This document shows positions 6,806 through 13,898 of a stretch of 60,016 nucleotides of DNA, in pieces. The first letter of the stretch is position 1. Each line of letters begins with the position of its first letter. Source of the stretch: Gemmatimonadota bacterium. GTDB lineage: Bacteria; Gemmatimonadota; Gemmatimonadetes; Gemmatimonadales; GWC2-71-9. The position numbers and the translations under genes are program-made. Under the pieces are notes generated by a model. The model was not told the DNA's origin, did no database searches, and saw only the letters and a list, made by a program, of their open reading frames with translations. The stretch spans positions 1 to 60,016 of the forward strand of contig JAOTVV010000018.1 in the NCBI GenBank assembly GCA_029863245.1, in the 5' to 3' direction.

Positions 6806-7539
6806 CAGATCGCCAGTCTGACCCGATCGTACAGGTCGATGAGGGTTTGCATCTCCTGGGTGCCGTAGCGGGCCAGCTCGTCCCACTGGCCAGCGAGCGC
6901 CCAGCCCAGGACGTGGTGCCCCGCCTCGCGTGCCTCGATACCGAACGCCTCAGACCACACGCTCAACGTCCCTCGAGCTCGCCGGTCGCCGTCGCTGAAC
7001 AGCAGCCGCAGGTCGATGTGCTCCTGGTGCCGGTAGGGGTAGAGCAGCTCGTACCACTTGAACGTCGGCAGCTGGATTCCCAGGAGGGCCGACCGCCAGC
7101 GCATCATCGGCAGGTCAAAGCCCTTGCCGTTGAACGTGACTAGCACCTTCCGGGTCTCGAGTGCCCGGGCCACGAGCCGCCAGCTCTCGCGCAGGATCTC
7201 CCGCTCGAGGTCGCGCTGCTCGAGCTCGGTGAACTCATCCCACGGGTTTGGATCAGCGATGGTGGACACCTGGACCGTCTTGGTCTGGATCCCCTTGGTG
7301 TCGTCAAGCCAGCCCATCGAGACACTCACGACCTGGCCGGTGATTGGGTGGCAGGCCGGGATGGTGCCCGTGATTTTCAGCGGGTACTTCCCTTGCTCGA
7401 TGGCGACGGGTTCGCCGGCCTCGCCCTCGGGCGCGTCAGTCTCGATGTCGTCGCTGTCCATCTTGTACGGATCGCGCCACCGTCGTTGCGGCACGGTCTC
7501 GATGTCCAGGGCGAACGGTGCTCCTCGTGGTGGGGCCAT
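6805..7539 (-). CDS. 3'-5' exonuclease, PolB-exonuclease-like (DnaQ/RNase H fold)
   Basis: 244 residues from ATG 7539. Exo I is FALDIET (D12, E14) and Exo II is VTFNGKGFD (N137, F141, D142). An HIDLRLLF strand and a C-terminal YGTQEMQTLIDLYDRV helix occupy the Exo III region, although the usual Y-x-x-x-D is imperfect. The residues between Exo I and II hold a longer insert than in minimal enzymes. It is likely to trim DNA ends or proofread for the host polymerase, since the phage has no polymerase of its own. Overlaps of one base join it to both neighbours. Confidence 0.85.
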   Translation of the reverse strand: MAPPRGAPFALDIETVPQRRWRDPYKMDSDDIETDAPEGEAGEPVAIEQGKYPLKITGTIPACHPITGQVVSVSMGWLDDTKGIQTKTVQVSTIADPNPWDEFTELEQRDLEREILRESWRLVARALETRKVLVTFNGKGFDLPMMRWRSALLGIQLPTFKWYELLYPYRHQEHIDLRLLFSDGDRRARGTLSVWSEAFGIEAREAGHHVLGWALAGQWDELARYGTQEMQTLIDLYDRVRLAI

Positions 7540-7757
7540 TAGGGCGCTCCTCGGTGGATGGCTGGCGACGGGTCGCGCGAGCGATCGCGCTTGGGGTGTC
7601 GCGTCAGGGTGAGCACGTTGTTGACTGCCTCGAGCAGCGCCGGCGTCGGGTTCGGCTGATCGAGTGCCGCGTTGAGCAGCCGGCGCGCGGCCTTCCCGTG
7701 CTTCTTGTCTTTGTGCTGGTCTGGTGGGCCGTCCCACATCTGGCTAGGACTCGGCAT
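7539..7757 (-). CDS. Hypothetical small protein (72 aa)
   Basis: 72 residues from ATG 7757, ending on a TAATG overlap with the exonuclease start. Starts [16 protein letters not shown], then a helix ([26 protein letters not shown]), then a basic tail. No motif recognised; conserved overlaps support it as coding. Confidence 0.6.
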   Translation of the reverse strand: MPSPSQMWDGPPDQHKDKKHGKAARRLLNAALDQPNPTPALLEAVNNVLTLTRHPKRDRSRDPSPAIHRGAP

Positions 7758-7761
7758 AGCT

Positions 7762-8229
7762 CTACTCCTCCTCGTGTCGACGTAGCCGGGCCATGAAGGC
7801 CCGCGCTGCTGGTCGGGCCCAGGCCCGGGCGAGGCGCCGGCGATTGTTCCGCTCGTGCTGGGGCTGGCACGCGAACATCCAGCGGCACTCGCGCGGCTTC
7901 GCCTCGTGAATCGAACAGAGCCCGTCGGGATGGTGGAGTCCACACGGGCGGCTGGTCCACATCGGCCAGGCCCAGCTGGCGTCCTCGCCGGCCCGGAGGC
8001 CGTCGGCAAACGGGATGGGCACCAGTGGCTGCTGGCAGTCGCACGGCTCCTCCTGGTCGTGGAGCGGGCACCCGATCCAGTGGTCGAACGCCAAGTGCGT
8101 GCGGAACAGCTCGCGCGGGCTGCACCCCAGGTGCTGCGCGAGCCGTCGCACGTCGTTAGGGCCGAGCCAGCCGGGCATGTGTGTGCAGCAGCTCCGGCAG
8201 GCGTCACAGGCGCAGCCGGGCGCCGTCAA
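7762..8229 (-). CDS. YkgJ-like cysteine-cluster protein (intact, allele A)
   Basis: 155 residues from a TTG at 8229 that overlaps the DUF3560 stop as TTGA. The N-terminus carries C-x-C-x-x-C-x-x-CC (GCACDACRSCC). Further conserved Cys/His groups follow ([31 protein letters not shown]), the pattern of the YkgJ zinc/iron-chelating family. In the second pass of the genome only its C-terminal 90 codons remain, because allele B replaces everything upstream of 8034. Confidence 0.8.
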   Translation of the reverse strand: MTAPGCACDACRSCCTHMPGWLGPNDVRRLAQHLGCSPRELFRTHLAFDHWIGCPLHDQEEPCDCQQPLVPIPFADGLRAGEDASWAWPMWTSRPCGLHHPDGLCSIHEAKPRECRWMFACQPQHERNNRRRLARAWARPAARAFMARLRRHEEE

Positions 8230-9045
8230 ATCCCGAGAGCCGTGAGCCCGGGCGATTGCTTCCCCTCTAGGGCTCGCCGGGTGTAAGCGATCGCATCCCG
8301 GCCCGCGTTGTTCAGGTGGCGCAGCCACACCACCCGGGTCGGGCTCCAGCGCCACCCGTAGCGGCGCATGAGCTGGCACGTGGGCCGATCGGGTTTCGTG
8401 TCGAACTCCCACCAGATGCGGTTCTCTTCCGGGTGCTCGGTGATCTTGTAGCCGGGCCCCTCGATCGCCGGCGTTGGGCTCGCGGTCTCCGGATCCGGTC
8501 GGCTTTCCAGCTCCTTGATGCGGTCCCGGACGCGCCGGATGTTGGCGCCGAGATTCTGGAAGAAATAGCCCGGGTACACCTTGTGCTTGTCCGGTACCCA
8601 GGGCGCGCCGGGCTCCTGCTGGCTCTGCATCGTGGCGTCAATTCGCGCGGCGGTGTCGTCCCTCATGTCCGGGAACCCGCGCAGCGTGCTATGCTTGCGC
8701 CAGTAGGCGTTGATCTGTTTCGCCTGGTCGCGTTGGCGCTCCATCGTGGCCAGCCCGGCCTGTAGCTTGGCGACCGCGCCGGGGTCGTCGCTGCTGATCC
8801 CACCGCTCCCCACTCTGGCGGCGGCCGCCTCGAGCCGCTTGGCCTCGTCGGTCGCCTCGATCGCCTTGCGGGTGTTGGTGTGCATCTTCTCGATGTCGCG
8901 GCGGTGCCGCTTCTCCGAATGGTGGCCGACTAGGATGGGCTGGCCCTGCATCACCCGGCCCAGGTCGTCGCTCGTGGCGTGCCGGCGCTCGGCTTCGGCG
9001 CGCAGTCGTGCGGCCTTGTTCCGCATACGCTCGCGCCGTGCCTCT
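8034..9045. other. Allele A of the variable locus (1,012 bp)
   Basis: This segment is present only in the first pass. It holds the 5' part of the YkgJ-like gene and nearly all of the DUF3560 gene. In the second pass the same flanks enclose 1,765 unrelated bases (58152-59916). Base composition and codon use match the rest of the genome, so this looks like the resident allele. Confidence 0.9.
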
Positions 9046-9068
9046 TGGCGTGTCTCGTAGTCGTTCAC
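8226..9068 (-). CDS. DUF3560-domain protein (allele A)
   Basis: 280 residues from GTG 9068, overlapping the upstream stop as GTGA. The N-terminal ~65 residues have the DUF3560 pattern: YETRQEARRERMRNKAARLR, then ILVGHHSEKRHRRD. The middle is coiled-coil-like. The C-terminus (LMRRYGWRWSPTRVVWLRHL) matches a module that often accompanies DUF3560 in phage and plasmid proteins. Biochemical function is not known. Allele B keeps only its first seven codons. Confidence 0.85.
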   Translation of the reverse strand: MNDYETRQEARRERMRNKAARLRAEAERRHATSDDLGRVMQGQPILVGHHSEKRHRRDIEKMHTNTRKAIEATDEAKRLEAAAARVGSGGISSDDPGAVAKLQAGLATMERQRDQAKQINAYWRKHSTLRGFPDMRDDTAARIDATMQSQQEPGAPWVPDKHKVYPGYFFQNLGANIRRVRDRIKELESRPDPETASPTPAIEGPGYKITEHPEENRIWWEFDTKPDRPTCQLMRRYGWRWSPTRVVWLRHLNNAGRDAIAYTRRALEGKQSPGLTALGI

Positions 9069-9679
9069 TGGAGGATCCCTACCAACTGCTCGAGCTGGCT
9101 GCTTGTCAGCTGGACGTGATCGAGCCGCCAGCTCTTGCCGTCGTAGCTGGTCGCGCGATAGATCCCCGGCAGGTACAGCGTCACGCCCTCGCCGTTGCCG
9201 TTCTGACTGATCGATCCGCCCAGCTTGGCCACTAACCGTTCGGCTTCCTGCTGGCGGGTGTCGATCTCTTCCCGGATCTCGCGCGCTCGAGTCACCATCA
9301 GCGCAAAGACGCGGCTGTATTCGGGCCAGAAGCGCCGCGCGATGTCGGCCGCAATCTTCTCGGGTGTCTTCGTCAGACTCACCGTAATGCTGAAATCGTG
9401 CTGGCGGTTCTGGTTGGGCATTTCCTGAGAGAGTAGGTTGTCCCGCGGTAGGAACGCGCAGGTGCCGCGCGGGTCGTCTGGCCACAGTCCGTCAATGTGC
9501 AGCCGGCCCTTGGCTCGGGTTGTGTTCATCCAGACGGCTCGGCCGTCGGCGTGGGTCAGTCGGGCGCTCCATTGGTTGCGGACCTCTTCCTCGTAGCGCT
9601 CGTATCGCAACGCCAGCCGGCTTGCTCTGGCGATCGCGCTTGCGAGCGCTGGTAGGTTCAGCTCTGCGGGCTGCGTCAT
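9065..9679 (-). CDS. Conserved hypothetical protein, first gene of the long early operon
   Basis: 204 residues from ATG 9679 with a GAGGAG ribosome site. Two parts can be seen: an N-terminal helical region with LRYERYEEEVRNQW, and a middle segment (ITVSLTKTPEKIAADIARRFWPEY) of a type seen next to DUF3560 proteins. Function unknown. Its start lies about 40 bases after a near-consensus promoter, so it heads the operon running to 677. Confidence 0.75.
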   Translation of the reverse strand: MTQPAELNLPALASAIARASRLALRYERYEEEVRNQWSARLTHADGRAVWMNTTRAKGRLHIDGLWPDDPRGTCAFLPRDNLLSQEMPNQNRQHDFSITVSLTKTPEKIAADIARRFWPEYSRVFALMVTRAREIREEIDTRQQEAERLVAKLGGSISQNGNGEGVTLYLPGIYRATSYDGKSWRLDHVQLTSSQLEQLVGILQ

Positions 9680-9725
9680 AGTTGCGCTCCTCGCTGCGGG
9701 TGGGGGTGGCTCTGCGTGCCACCGT

Positions 9726-9754
9726 ATAATAGACGCGCAAACTTTGCGTGTCAA
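9726..9754 (-). promoter_or_regulatory. Early promoter with palindromic operator in the spacer
   Basis: On the minus strand -35 TTGACA (9754-9749) and -10 TATTAT (9731-9726) are separated by exactly 17 bases. The spacer contains the perfect palindrome CGCAAA-G-TTTGCG (9748-9736), which abuts the -35. This is a classic sigma70 promoter with a repressor site; the same arrangement recurs at 12172-12199. Confidence 0.85.
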
Positions 9755-9761
9755 GCTGGGT

Positions 9762-9950
9762 TCAGTCTTCGCGCTGGCACACGAAACACGTGGAGCCCTC
9801 GCGCTTGCGGCCGTCCCACTCGTGGCCGCACCTGGGGCAGTTGGGCGAGGCGGCCGGCTGGGGTCTCGGGATTAGTCCGGCCTTCACAAGTCGGCACGTC
9901 GGGGTGTGCCTCCGGTCGTCAACTGTCCATGTGCAATCGCAACGGATCAT
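9762..9950 (-). CDS. Small zinc-ribbon protein (62 aa)
   Basis: 62 residues from ATG 9950, overlapping the upstream stop by one base (TAATG). Cysteine groups C-D-C and T-C lie near the N-terminus, and a CPRC/CFVC zinc ribbon lies at the C-terminus. It is the last gene of the upstream early operon and ends just before the next promoter. Confidence 0.7.
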   Translation of the reverse strand: MIRCDCTWTVDDRRHTPTCRLVKAGLIPRPQPAASPNCPRCGHEWDGRKREGSTCFVCQRED

Positions 9951-10135
9951 TAGAACGCCTCCGGAGCGTAGATGTAGGGCGAGCCGGCGCCCTCGGCGGC
10001 GCGCGCCTCGCAGTCGACACACAGGCCCGACGGCATGAGGCGCGCCGGGGTCTCACACGTCGGACACACACCCAAGGGACGGCCCAGCGTCACGCGCTCA
10101 ACCCAAAGGCGGGCCCACAGCTGGTCTCGATTCAT
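9950..10135 (-). CDS. Small zinc-ribbon protein (61 aa)
   Basis: 61 residues from ATG 10135 (ATGA overlap with the upstream gene). Starts MNRDQLW, like the zinc gene at 934-1200, and has CPTC and CVDC pairs. The two genes are probable paralogues that have diverged. Confidence 0.7.
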   Translation of the reverse strand: MNRDQLWARLWVERVTLGRPLGVCPTCETPARLMPSGLCVDCEARAAEGAGSPYIYAPEAF

Positions 10136-10404
10136 AGCGCCACTCCATACGGCTCGAGGCCGACGGCAACCCGTAGTGCGTCCTCTTGGGCCTCCGCCAG
10201 CGTTGGGTAGGCATGCTCGGAATGGTGAATCAAGGTGACCCCATCGGGCAGCTCGACAGTGTAGGGCCACAGAGCGGTAGGGTGGCCACAGTGGCGCACC
10301 ACAGGCCCGACTGGCCGCCCGTTGTGGTGCAGCTGCCAGCTGGCGCCACACGTCGGATGTCCCGGCCCGGGGCGCTTGGCCCACCGATAGCCTAGCGCGG
10401 ACAT
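10132..10404 (-). CDS. Conserved phage hypothetical protein (GYRW...HCGHPTA type)
   Basis: 90 residues from ATG 10404 (ATG 10431 is possible but overlaps more). It contains GYRWAKRP-GPGHPTCGASW and VRHCGHPTALWPY, a pattern I recognise from small phage proteins of unknown role. Cys and His positions could bind a metal. Confidence 0.7.
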   Translation of the reverse strand: MSALGYRWAKRPGPGHPTCGASWQLHHNGRPVGPVVRHCGHPTALWPYTVELPDGVTLIHHSEHAYPTLAEAQEDALRVAVGLEPYGVAL

Positions 10405-10604
10405 GGCCGGCGCTGCTTCTCGGGTGGCCACGTGTCGGCGCCATTCGGGGTCCAGATCAATTCGCTGTCGGCGAACTCGTAGACATAGGCTAGGACGGCC
10501 ATATTTCGCCGCCTGGCGGTCTCGTATGCCTCTTGATAGGAGTCGTATGGGTAATCGTCTACCCTGTCGTCACTGTCCACGAGATGATAGCGTATTATGG
10601 TCAT
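10392..10604 (-). CDS. Hypothetical small protein (70 aa)
   Basis: 70 residues from ATG 10604. The composition is acidic and tyrosine-rich at the N-terminus (YHLVDSDDRVDDYPYDSYQEAYETARRR), then a beta-like core. It overlaps the next gene by 13 bases. No motif recognised. Confidence 0.6.
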   Translation of the reverse strand: MTIIRYHLVDSDDRVDDYPYDSYQEAYETARRRNMAVLAYVYEFADSELIWTPNGADTWPPEKQRRPCPR

Positions 10605-10616
10605 GGGGAGCCCTCC

Positions 10617-10826
10617 CTAGCGGCGCCGGCGTGTCTTGCGCCGGGGCTCGCGGTTCAGGAGTACAGCGGTCACTATCTCGCTGTAGGTGGCCTCGAAAAG
10701 CGGGGTGCGGGCCCGGAGCGGGCGCACCGTAACCGTGCCGGCGCGCAGCTCGACCACCAACTCACCCAGCCGTCCACCGGATACGACACGGCGGAGCGCC
10801 TTGTGGTTGGCTCGAGTCAACGTCAT
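10617..10826 (-). CDS. Hypothetical small basic protein (69 aa)
   Basis: 69 residues from ATG 10826, lying between two coding genes with short gaps. It is a helical and beta-like protein ending in a very basic tail (EPRRKTRRRR), which suggests nucleic-acid contact. No family recognised. Confidence 0.6.
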   Translation of the reverse strand: MTLTRANHKALRRVVSGGRLGELVVELRAGTVTVRPLRARTPLFEATYSEIVTAVLLNREPRRKTRRRR

Positions 10827-10829
10827 GGC

Positions 10830-11030
10830 TCACCCGCGCAATCGGAAGTCGACATCATGGAACCCGGCCCGTCGGAGCTGGCGGAAGAGCTGCCACACCA
10901 GGGCGGCCGGCTGCGGCGACGCCCAGCCCGCCCAAATATGGCCGTCGTCCCGGCTGAATACTTCGGCGCGCCGCGGGGGCAGCTGCGCCACTCGAGCGGC
11001 CAGCGCGCGGTCTAGGGCGGTCGGTCTCAT
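10830..11030 (-). CDS. Hypothetical small protein (66 aa)
   Basis: 66 residues from ATG 11030, with an ATGA overlap to the upstream gene. It contains paired arginine-rich and tryptophan segments (DGHIWAGWASPQPAALVWQLFRQLRR). No recognisable domain; the frame is supported mainly by the coupling. Confidence 0.55.
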   Translation of the reverse strand: MRPTALDRALAARVAQLPPRRAEVFSRDDGHIWAGWASPQPAALVWQLFRQLRRAGFHDVDFRLRG

Positions 11031-11521
11031 GGCGTGAGCTCCTTCACCCGGGCATAGTCGCCGGTCGAAACGTAGTAGGTGCCGGCGTAGGTCCGGCCGT
11101 TGTCGCCGTGCACCGTGATTGACTGGCGCTCGGAGTAGCTGCCAGCAAAGCCGGGGCAACGATACCGGGGCCCAAGCCGGGCGGTTCCCAGTCGATCGCC
11201 TACCCAGGTCGTGAACAGGACGGGTCCGCTGTGATCCTTGGGGAGCGCGACGTAGCCGAGGTAGCGGCTGGGTGGGGTGGTGTGCCAGTCGTACACCTCG
11301 AGCGCTGAGCGCTGCGCGTTGCTCGGGGGTAGCGCGTCATTAGGCACTTCGGACGGGTGCCAGCTGCGGCGCTTGCCCAGCCAGGCACGGAAGCGCGCTT
11401 CCTGGCGCCTCACGCGCTCGGCGTCCCGGTTCACGAATCCGGGCCCGGTCACTACTGGCGGGTTTACGTCGTCGCGCTCGAGCTGGTGTTGCTCGGCGTC
11501 CCAGTGGTCTAGCGAAAACAT
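11027..11521 (-). CDS. Hypothetical protein (164 aa)
   Basis: 164 residues from ATG 11521. An N-terminal basic helical part (AERVRRQEARFRAWLGKRRSW) is followed by a beta-rich C-terminal half (YLGYVALPKDHSGPVLFTTW, YAGTYYVSTGDYARV). I do not recognise the family. Confidence 0.65.
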   Translation of the reverse strand: MFSLDHWDAEQHQLERDDVNPPVVTGPGFVNRDAERVRRQEARFRAWLGKRRSWHPSEVPNDALPPSNAQRSALEVYDWHTTPPSRYLGYVALPKDHSGPVLFTTWVGDRLGTARLGPRYRCPGFAGSYSERQSITVHGDNGRTYAGTYYVSTGDYARVKELTP

Positions 11522-11530
11522 GAGCGCTCC

Positions 11531-11758
11531 TTAGACAAGGGTTAGCTGTTCGGCGCCCTGCGGCGCGCCGGCGCAGCGGGTGAGGAGGCCGGCCGCCATT
11601 GCGGCGCGGTCGCGGTCGTGGTGTAGGTCCATTGCGCGGTGGCCGGAGGGGCGCCGGCACCAGCTACCAACCGGCGCCCGACAGTGGGGACACGCCACCT
11701 CGAGCGCGGGGTCTCGTGGCCATTCCTGGCCACATCCGGCGCACCGGCTCGGTTTCAT
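11531..11758 (-). CDS. Small zinc-finger protein (75 aa)
   Basis: 75 residues from ATG 11758 (ATGA overlap). CAGC and CPHC form a zinc ribbon, and a further cysteine falls in the phrase GSWCRRPSGHRAMDLHHDRD, a sequence type that recurs in small phage and actinobacterial zinc proteins. Function unknown. Confidence 0.75.
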   Translation of the reverse strand: MKPSRCAGCGQEWPRDPALEVACPHCRAPVGSWCRRPSGHRAMDLHHDRDRAAMAAGLLTRCAGAPQGAEQLTLV

Positions 11759-12123
11759 CGGCCTAGCTCGAGCTGGATCCGCTCGACCGTTATGGCCGGG
11801 TGTTGGGCTCGTACGCGCTCCCGCCACTTCTCAGAGTAGGGGCCGAATCCGGCTGGATCCGCCAGCTCGAGCAGATCGAGCGGACAGTCGATCTCGAGCG
11901 GCCCCATATCCTCTGACACGGGCTTGTATCCCCAGCCAGTGGGGGCCGGCTGGCGATCGAGCAAGTAGCACACAACGATCAAGCGGCCGTCGCTCAATCG
12001 CTCGACCGTCCAAAGGTGCGGCCGGCCAGTCGGTGCGACGTGCGACCGAACGGCCGGGCCCCGGGCCGTCAGCATGGCGATCAGCTGGGCCTTCGTCTGG
12101 TTGTGCTCGTAGTACCAACCCAT
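11755..12123 (-). CDS. Conserved hypothetical protein (MGWYY...TKAQLI type), first gene of early operon 1
   Basis: 122 residues from ATG 12123 with a CAGGAG ribosome site. It begins MGWYYEHNQTKAQLIAML, a start seen in many small phage/plasmid proteins of unknown role. A beta-rich central part (LWTVERLSDGRLIVVCYLL) follows. It is the first gene after the promoter at 12172-12199. Confidence 0.75.
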   Translation of the reverse strand: MGWYYEHNQTKAQLIAMLTARGPAVRSHVAPTGRPHLWTVERLSDGRLIVVCYLLDRQPAPTGWGYKPVSEDMGPLEIDCPLDLLELADPAGFGPYSEKWRERVRAQHPAITVERIQLELGR

Positions 12124-12171
12124 AGTCGCGCTCCTGGGGTTGGGGTGGGGTACAGTCTGTGGCCAGTCTCC

Positions 12172-12199
12172 AATTTAATGCGCAATCTTTGCGTGTCAA
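12172..12199 (-). promoter_or_regulatory. Second early promoter with near-identical embedded operator
   Basis: Minus strand: TTGACA (12199-12194), a 16-base spacer, then TAAATT (12177-12172). The 13-mer CGCAAAGATTGCG (12193-12181) differs at one base from the palindrome at 9736-9748 and also abuts the -35. It lies in the divergent region between the early operon and the plus-strand genes. No equally good plus-strand promoter could be seen; TTGCAG/TACCTT near 12210-12240 is a weak candidate. Confidence 0.75.
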
Positions 12200-12267
12200 T
12201 AGTGAGATCTTGCAGGCCGGCCAGCCGTCCCGTACCTTGCCTCCTAATCTCGCGCGGGGTTTTGTCA

Positions 12268-12672
12268 GTGACCGGTAAGCTCACGGTAGGGCGCACTCCC
12301 AACTTCATACGCAAGCTGTGCGCGGAGCGCTTTCACGACGCGCTGCCGCTGCTTGACGCGATTATCTGGGGCGGGCTGGACTTGACCCCGGAAGCGGCTG
12401 AACGGCTCGGCCTGGGGGATCCTGGGGAGCCGGGTGGGCCTCGAGAGCGGGCGCAGCTGGTGGCCTCGATCAAGGAACGGCTCTCGGCGATGGAGCTGCT
12501 TGCGCGGGTCGGTGTTGGGTTCCGGACGGAGAGCCAGGCCGATCGACGGGGCGACGTTGGCGCCGGCGTGATCGCGCTGCCCGACTGGGATGATGAGGTA
12601 GGCGAATATGAGGTGATCGAGCCGGGGGATCCGGCAGCGTTGCCACGTGGGCAAGCCGAACCTGGCGGGTGA
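12268..12672 (+). CDS. Hypothetical protein, possibly small-terminase-like
   Basis: 134 residues from GTG 12268, the first plus-strand gene after the divergent region. It is helical, with RAQLVASIKERLSAMELLARVGVGFRTES, a pattern resembling the C-terminal helices of some phage small terminase subunits, and an acidic tail. The large terminase is 6.3 kb away, so the assignment is weak. The start is chosen because upstream frame residues run into the promoter region. Confidence 0.5.
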   Translation: MTGKLTVGRTPNFIRKLCAERFHDALPLLDAIIWGGLDLTPEAAERLGLGDPGEPGGPRERAQLVASIKERLSAMELLARVGVGFRTESQADRRGDVGAGVIALPDWDDEVGEYEVIEPGDPAALPRGQAEPGG

Positions 12673-12868
12673 GCTCGAGTCAGCCGGCGAGCTCGAGCCG
12701 TTGGTCCGGCAGCTCGTGAGCCAGTCAGCCGGTGCCTCGAGCCCGGGAGAGCTGGCCTATCGGCGAGCGCTGGCGGCGGCCTACCAGAAAGGGCGGGTGC
12801 GGACTATGCGCGACGTGGCGGAGCTCGTGAATCGAGCGCTCCAGGATGCAATAGGCCGGCTGCTGTGA
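12647..12868 (+). CDS. Hypothetical small protein (73 aa)
   Basis: 73 residues from GTG 12647, overlapping the previous gene by 26 bases. All-helical; the C-terminal part (RTMRDVAELVNRALQDAIGRLL) is amphipathic. No family recognised. It is followed directly by the 10-bp repeat array. Confidence 0.5.
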   Translation: MGKPNLAGELESAGELEPLVRQLVSQSAGASSPGELAYRRALAAAYQKGRVRTMRDVAELVNRALQDAIGRLL

Positions 12869-12880
12869 CGCCGGCGATCG

Positions 12881-12957
12881 GTGGTGCGTCGTGGTGCAAC
12901 TTGGTGCAACGGTACGTGACGGAGCGTGACCTAGCGTGACGGAGCGTGACGGTCACG
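12881..12957. repeat. Two adjoining sets of tandem repeats with exact 10-bp spacing
   Basis: Three units of (G/T)TGGTGC-x-x-C start at 12881, 12891 and 12901. CGTGAC then recurs at 12915, 12925, 12935 and 12945, followed by one inverted GTCACG at 12952. The 10-bp period puts every site on the same face of the helix. The hexamer is the one in the palindromes of the initiator region. Confidence 0.8.
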
Positions 12958-13256
12958 CCAGCCAGGGGCAACGGCCGGGCGCGGTCGACTGCCGGGGCCC
13001 GCATTGCTCGAGCCGGTTCGTCTGGGTGGACTGCCTGAAACGGGACGGCCAGCTGGGGCGGGTGCCGCTCGAGCTCGAGCCGTGGTCTGGGATCCGGCCA
13101 ACCGGGTCGCTGCGTGGCCTGTTCGTGCTGCTCGAGCCCGGGCGGGTGCGGGCGGCGCGGCGTGGCGACACGGGCCCGTTCTATCGGTCCCACTTCGCGA
13201 GCTGTCCGGATGCCGCGCGGTTCCGCGGTGCTGGCCGGCAGCGGGCCCGGAGCTGA
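12936..13256 (+). CDS. Hypothetical cysteine-containing protein
   Basis: 106 residues from a GTG at 12936 that lies within the repeat array. C-R-G-P-H-C followed by a later D-C and S-C could form a metal site. The composition is arginine- and glycine-rich. The start is uncertain because the repeats supply several GTG codons. Confidence 0.45.
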   Translation: MTERDGHASQGQRPGAVDCRGPHCSSRFVWVDCLKRDGQLGRVPLELEPWSGIRPTGSLRGLFVLLEPGRVRAARRGDTGPFYRSHFASCPDAARFRGAGRQRARS

Positions 13257-13260
13257 GCCG

Positions 13261-13560
13261 GTGCTCTTCGGCGAGCTGCTACCGGGCAACTGGGCCCGAC
13301 TGGTGGGAGTGCTCGAGCGGGAAGGGCTCGAGCTCACGGTCCAGCCGGCGCGCGACGTGGTGACGATCGGGACGCCGGACGGCTCGGTGGTCTCGGTCGA
13401 CGGTGCGGCGCTGCGGGTGGCAGCTCGGCACGGGGACGGGGCGGTGCTGGCGGTGCTGGACCGGGTGGCTGACTACCTCGAGGCGGCGCGGGATGCGGTC
13501 CAGCGGTGCGAGCGGGCCGGCCAGCTGGCGGCGGTCCGGGACGGCGGGGGCGAGGCGTGA
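13261..13560 (+). CDS. Hypothetical protein (99 aa)
   Basis: 99 residues from GTG 13261, just after the previous stop (ATG 13210 would overlap by 47 bases). A beta-like N-terminal half (VVTIGTPDGSVVSVDGAALRV) precedes a helix. No recognised family. GTGA overlap with the next gene supports the frame. Confidence 0.55.
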   Translation: MLFGELLPGNWARLVGVLEREGLELTVQPARDVVTIGTPDGSVVSVDGAALRVAARHGDGAVLAVLDRVADYLEAARDAVQRCERAGQLAAVRDGGGEA

Positions 13561-13898
13561 GCGGGCAGCGGGAGCTGGTTGGGCGGGTTGCTCGAGCGGT
13601 AGTTGCCGGCATGGCCCGGTACGGGATGGACGTGGTTGGGCGGTACAGCCGGGAGTTGGTGAGCCCGGAGCTCGTGGTAACGGCGGCGCTCCTGGAGTGG
13701 GACCGGCTCGAGCCGTTGGGCCCGTTGGGTCCACCGCTCACGTGTTCGCTCGAGCAGCCCGGTCTGCTGTGCGGGCCGGCCCGGGCGGTGGGTGGGTCGC
13801 TCTCGTGCCTCGAGTCGGGGCACCACCGCGACTGCTACTATCGCCGGCATCCACGGGGCACGATGCCTCCAACACTACCGGAAGGGGTGACGACATGA
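13557..13898 (+). CDS. Hypothetical protein (113 aa)
   Basis: 113 residues from GTG 13557 (GTGA overlap) to the TGA that overlaps the next ATG. The N-terminal helix (LVGRVARAVVAGMARYGMDVVGRYS) is followed by a loop with several cysteines (LTC, LLC, LSC, DC). Unknown function. Confidence 0.5.
   Translation: MSGQRELVGRVARAVVAGMARYGMDVVGRYSRELVSPELVVTAALLEWDRLEPLGPLGPPLTCSLEQPGLLCGPARAVGGSLSCLESGHHRDCYYRRHPRGTMPPTLPEGVTT

Larger units (their letters stand above)
1..8033. repeat. First copy of an 8,033-bp direct repeat (wrap-around of a circular genome)
   Basis: Bases 1-8033 recur in the same orientation at 50119-58151 (offset 50118). Every stretch I compared matches, and the encoded proteins are identical. 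The copies diverge at 8034/58152. A simple terminal redundancy would not end in a different allele, so this is best read as a contig that has gone round a circular or concatemeric genome more than once. Confidence 0.95.

Noticed and set aside
1..8033. Simple terminal redundancy of a linear virion genome
   Set aside because: The second copy leads into a different allele and rejoins at 9046, which terminal redundancy alone cannot explain.
12881..12957. CRISPR or ribosomal/tRNA repeat
   Set aside because: Ten-base units with no spacers and no cloverleaf; too short and too regular for either.
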